DNA of 9,146 nt, taken from contig CAVAWX010000070.1 in NCBI GenBank assembly GCA_963592385.1, positions 1 to 9,146 of the forward strand, in the 5' to 3' direction. Under the pieces are notes generated by a model. It was not told the DNA's origin and made no database searches. It saw only the letters and a program-made list of their open reading frames with translations. This document shows positions 8,096-9,146 of the stretch, in pieces. How positions within the stretch are numbered: position 1 is the first letter of the stretch; each line of letters starts with the position of its first letter. A program made the position numbers and the translations under genes. This stretch comes from CAVAWX01 sp963592385 (GTDB taxonomy: Bacteria; Actinomycetota; Coriobacteriia; Coriobacteriales; QAMH01).

Positions 8096-8641
8096 ACGAA
8101 CTACGAGAAGATATACGAGATCGCAGCCGACAACTATGGGTTGATACGCTCTGCGCAGGCAAAGGCTGCCGGCATCTCCGACAAGGAGATGTGCGCAATA
8201 GCCAAACGCGGCAGGATGGATAGGATCGGCTACGGCGTCTACAGGATAAGAGACTACATCCCCGTCCAAAACGACCCGTTTGCCGAGGCCGTGGCCCTAG
8301 TGGGCGAGGGCGCTTTTCTGTATGGTGAATCCGTCCTCGGAATGCTCGAGCTCATGCCCTTCAACCCAAACTACATCTATGTCGCGACGTCCAAGCGCGT
8401 GAGGAAACGCCTGCCAAGAAACATCAGGTTGGTCAAAGCCCCCGCATCAACGAAGGCAAGCGTGTATGAGGGAATCTCATCTCAGAGCGTTTTCGATGCA
8501 ATCTTGTCGTGCACAAAAGAGGTGGAGGCGAGCAGGCTTGCGGCGGCAGCTAGAGAAGCGCGCCGACAGGGATATATCACCGCCCAGGAACAAGGAAAGC
8601 TAGCAAAGGAGATCGGCAGATGCAAACTCCAAACAGCGTGA
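8093..8641 (+). CDS. abiEi: AbiEi-family antitoxin/transcriptional regulator (type IV toxin-antitoxin)
   Basis: The 182-residue product begins with a winged-helix domain typical of AbiEi proteins (about residues 1-55: YEIAADNYGLIRSAQAKAAG, then ISDKEMCAIAKRGRMDRIGYGVYRI). It continues with the AbiEi core, including YGESVLGMLELMP and a helical C-terminus. In the characterised streptococcal system the antitoxin counteracts AbiEii without forming a complex and represses the operon by binding inverted repeats. Both fit the palindrome over this start and the 22-base overlap with the next gene. The ATG at 8093 is supported by TAAGGTG seven to twelve bases upstream and by the N-terminal domain. The gene is less GC-rich than clpB and uses AUA, AGG and UUG codons, which suggests acquisition. 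The family is recognised from wording, not from a search. Confidence 0.85.
   Translation: MTNYEKIYEIAADNYGLIRSAQAKAAGISDKEMCAIAKRGRMDRIGYGVYRIRDYIPVQNDPFAEAVALVGEGAFLYGESVLGMLELMPFNPNYIYVATSKRVRKRLPRNIRLVKAPASTKASVYEGISSQSVFDAILSCTKEVEASRLAAAAREARRQGYITAQEQGKLAKEIGRCKLQTA
8604..8619 (+). promoter_or_regulatory. Strong ribosome binding site of abiEii inside abiEi
   Basis: AAAGGAG (8605-8611) lies eight bases before the ATG at 8620. This fixes the abiEii start within the end of abiEi and gives the toxin its own initiation signal despite the overlap. Confidence 0.7.
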
Positions 8642-8970
8642 GGCACTTAGACAACGCGATACGCCGCATCGCAGGCCAAGACGGCTACGTGGGTGCAAGA
8701 ACGCTCATCGCGAATGCCATCGTTGCGCATCTGCTTCCAGACGGCGTCGTGAAAGGCGGCTCGTCCTTGAAGTTTCGTTATGGGGACAGCACGACGCGCT
8801 TCACAACGGATCTCGACACGGCAAGAAGAGTGGAAATCGACCAGTTTCTGCAAGACCTGGCTGCTGCCCTAGATGAGGGCTGGTGCGACTTCACCGGCAG
8901 GGTTGTGGTGGGCAGGCAAGCCAAGCCTTGTCGCCTTTCGATCTCGAATCTCGTCAATTCAAGATTCTAG
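8620..8970 (+). CDS. abiEii: AbiEii-family nucleotidyltransferase toxin, truncated
   Basis: AbiEii toxins are DNA polymerase-beta-like nucleotidyltransferases; relatives such as the mycobacterial MenT proteins modify tRNA. The first ~100 residues fit well: KGGSSLKFRYGD has the GS motif (47-48) and TTRFTTDLDTAR the DxD motif (64-66). These are followed by the helix EIDQFLQDLAAALDEGW and FTGRVVVGRQAKP. After about codon 104 the family-like wording ends (CRLSISNLVNSRF) and a TAG at 8968-8970 closes the frame at 116 residues, against roughly 200-300 for the family. The conserved region normally following, with further catalytic residues, is missing. Another frame (from about 8933 to a stop at 9072-9074) stays open and contains SPFDLE, but does not clearly restore the family. 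It is probably inactive: truncated by a frameshift or by replacement of its 3' end. Confidence 0.75.
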   Translation: MQTPNSVRHLDNAIRRIAGQDGYVGARTLIANAIVAHLLPDGVVKGGSSLKFRYGDSTTRFTTDLDTARRVEIDQFLQDLAAALDEGWCDFTGRVVVGRQAKPCRLSISNLVNSRF

Positions 8971-9146
8971 GCGGCGGCCGCTTTCCGCGCACGCCCGGTG
9001 GGTCTGCGGCCAGCGGCCGTGACGCCAACAACCGTCACGCGATCCGCAAAGCTCAAACAGCCCCTCGCGATTAGTGAATTTGCAGCATCCGACCTGCGAG
9101 GCAATCGCAGCGCTAGACGAGCAGGACGCAGGGTTCGTCGTAGGCA
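8971..9146. other. Structured tail after the truncated toxin, with repeat motif
   Basis: This 176-base stretch has no clear gene. GGCCGC (8976-8981) can pair with GCGGCC near 9006-9011, and CGTGACG (9018-9024) forms a perfect seven-pair stem with CGTCACG (9033-9039) around an eight-base loop. GCTCAAACAGCCCCTCGC (9051-9068) is nearly the reverse complement of 435-451 in the element upstream of dnaK. From 9023 to the window end one plus-strand frame is open and reads NSPSRLVNLQHPTCEA and then AIAALDEQDAGFVVG, with codon use that looks more protein-like than the rest. It may be the start of a gene or a repeat-encoded peptide cut by the window edge; GTG 9074 is a possible start without a ribosome binding site. 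Confidence 0.35.

Noticed and set aside
8088..8117. TTGACA (8088-8093) with TATACG (8112-8117) as a promoter
   Set aside because: It would start transcription inside abiEi and remove the N-terminal DNA-binding domain; TTGACA is simply part of the palindrome and occurs on both strands there.
8974..8981. NotI site GCGGCCGC as a cloning or assembly junction
   Set aside because: Such sites are common in GC-rich genomes and no vector sequence is recognisable beside it; a junction artefact cannot be excluded but is not supported.

Overview
The window reads as chromosomal DNA of a high-GC actinobacterium, most likely a gut-type member of the Coriobacteriia (Eggerthella/Adlercreutzia/Slackia-like). 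This rests on three things: strong G+C bias at third codon positions in the core genes, the gene order dnaK-grpE-dnaJ-hspR-clpB with an HspR-type MerR regulator (an actinobacterial hallmark), and a BspA-like leucine-rich surface protein next door. The class-level placement is inference; no rRNA or other strong taxonomic marker is present.

Layout. (1) Positions 1-174 hold the 3' end of a BspA/DUF285-type surface protein. (2) Positions 175-717 are a 543-bp gap. Its middle (about 349-494) is a nested set of inverted repeats resembling a dispersed repeat, and its end carries a good sigma70-type promoter (TTGACA, 17-bp spacer, TATTGT) for the chaperone operon. (3) Positions 718-8025 are the plus-strand heat-shock cluster: dnaK, grpE (overlapping the dnaK stop by one base), a dnaJ/cbpA-type co-chaperone without zinc finger, hspR and clpB. 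The gaps between grpE/dnaJ, dnaJ/hspR and hspR/clpB each contain a hairpin; the last is a very GC-rich palindrome. (4) Positions 8056-8970 are an AbiE-type (type IV) toxin-antitoxin pair. It starts with an 18-bp palindrome that includes the antitoxin's Shine-Dalgarno and start codon, followed by abiEi and, overlapping by 22 bases, abiEii. The toxin frame stops after 116 codons and looks truncated. (5) Positions 8971-9146 are a structured GC-rich tail sharing a motif with the element upstream of dnaK.

How the genes work together. DnaK, its J-protein and its nucleotide exchange factor GrpE form the Hsp70 folding cycle, and ClpB works with them to disaggregate proteins. HspR is expected to repress the operon with DnaK as co-repressor, giving feedback on chaperone supply, although no convincing full HAIR operator is visible at the promoter. 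The AbiE pair is lower in GC, uses codons such as AUA and AGG that the chaperone genes largely avoid, and looks acquired. Conserved core genes are therefore flanked on both sides by accessory, repeat-associated DNA.

The points most worth a second look are the palindrome over the abiEi start, the truncated toxin next to a repeat-like sequence, the nested inverted-repeat element upstream of dnaK with motif echoes elsewhere in the window, the palindrome before clpB, and the zinc-finger-less J-protein in the main dnaK operon.
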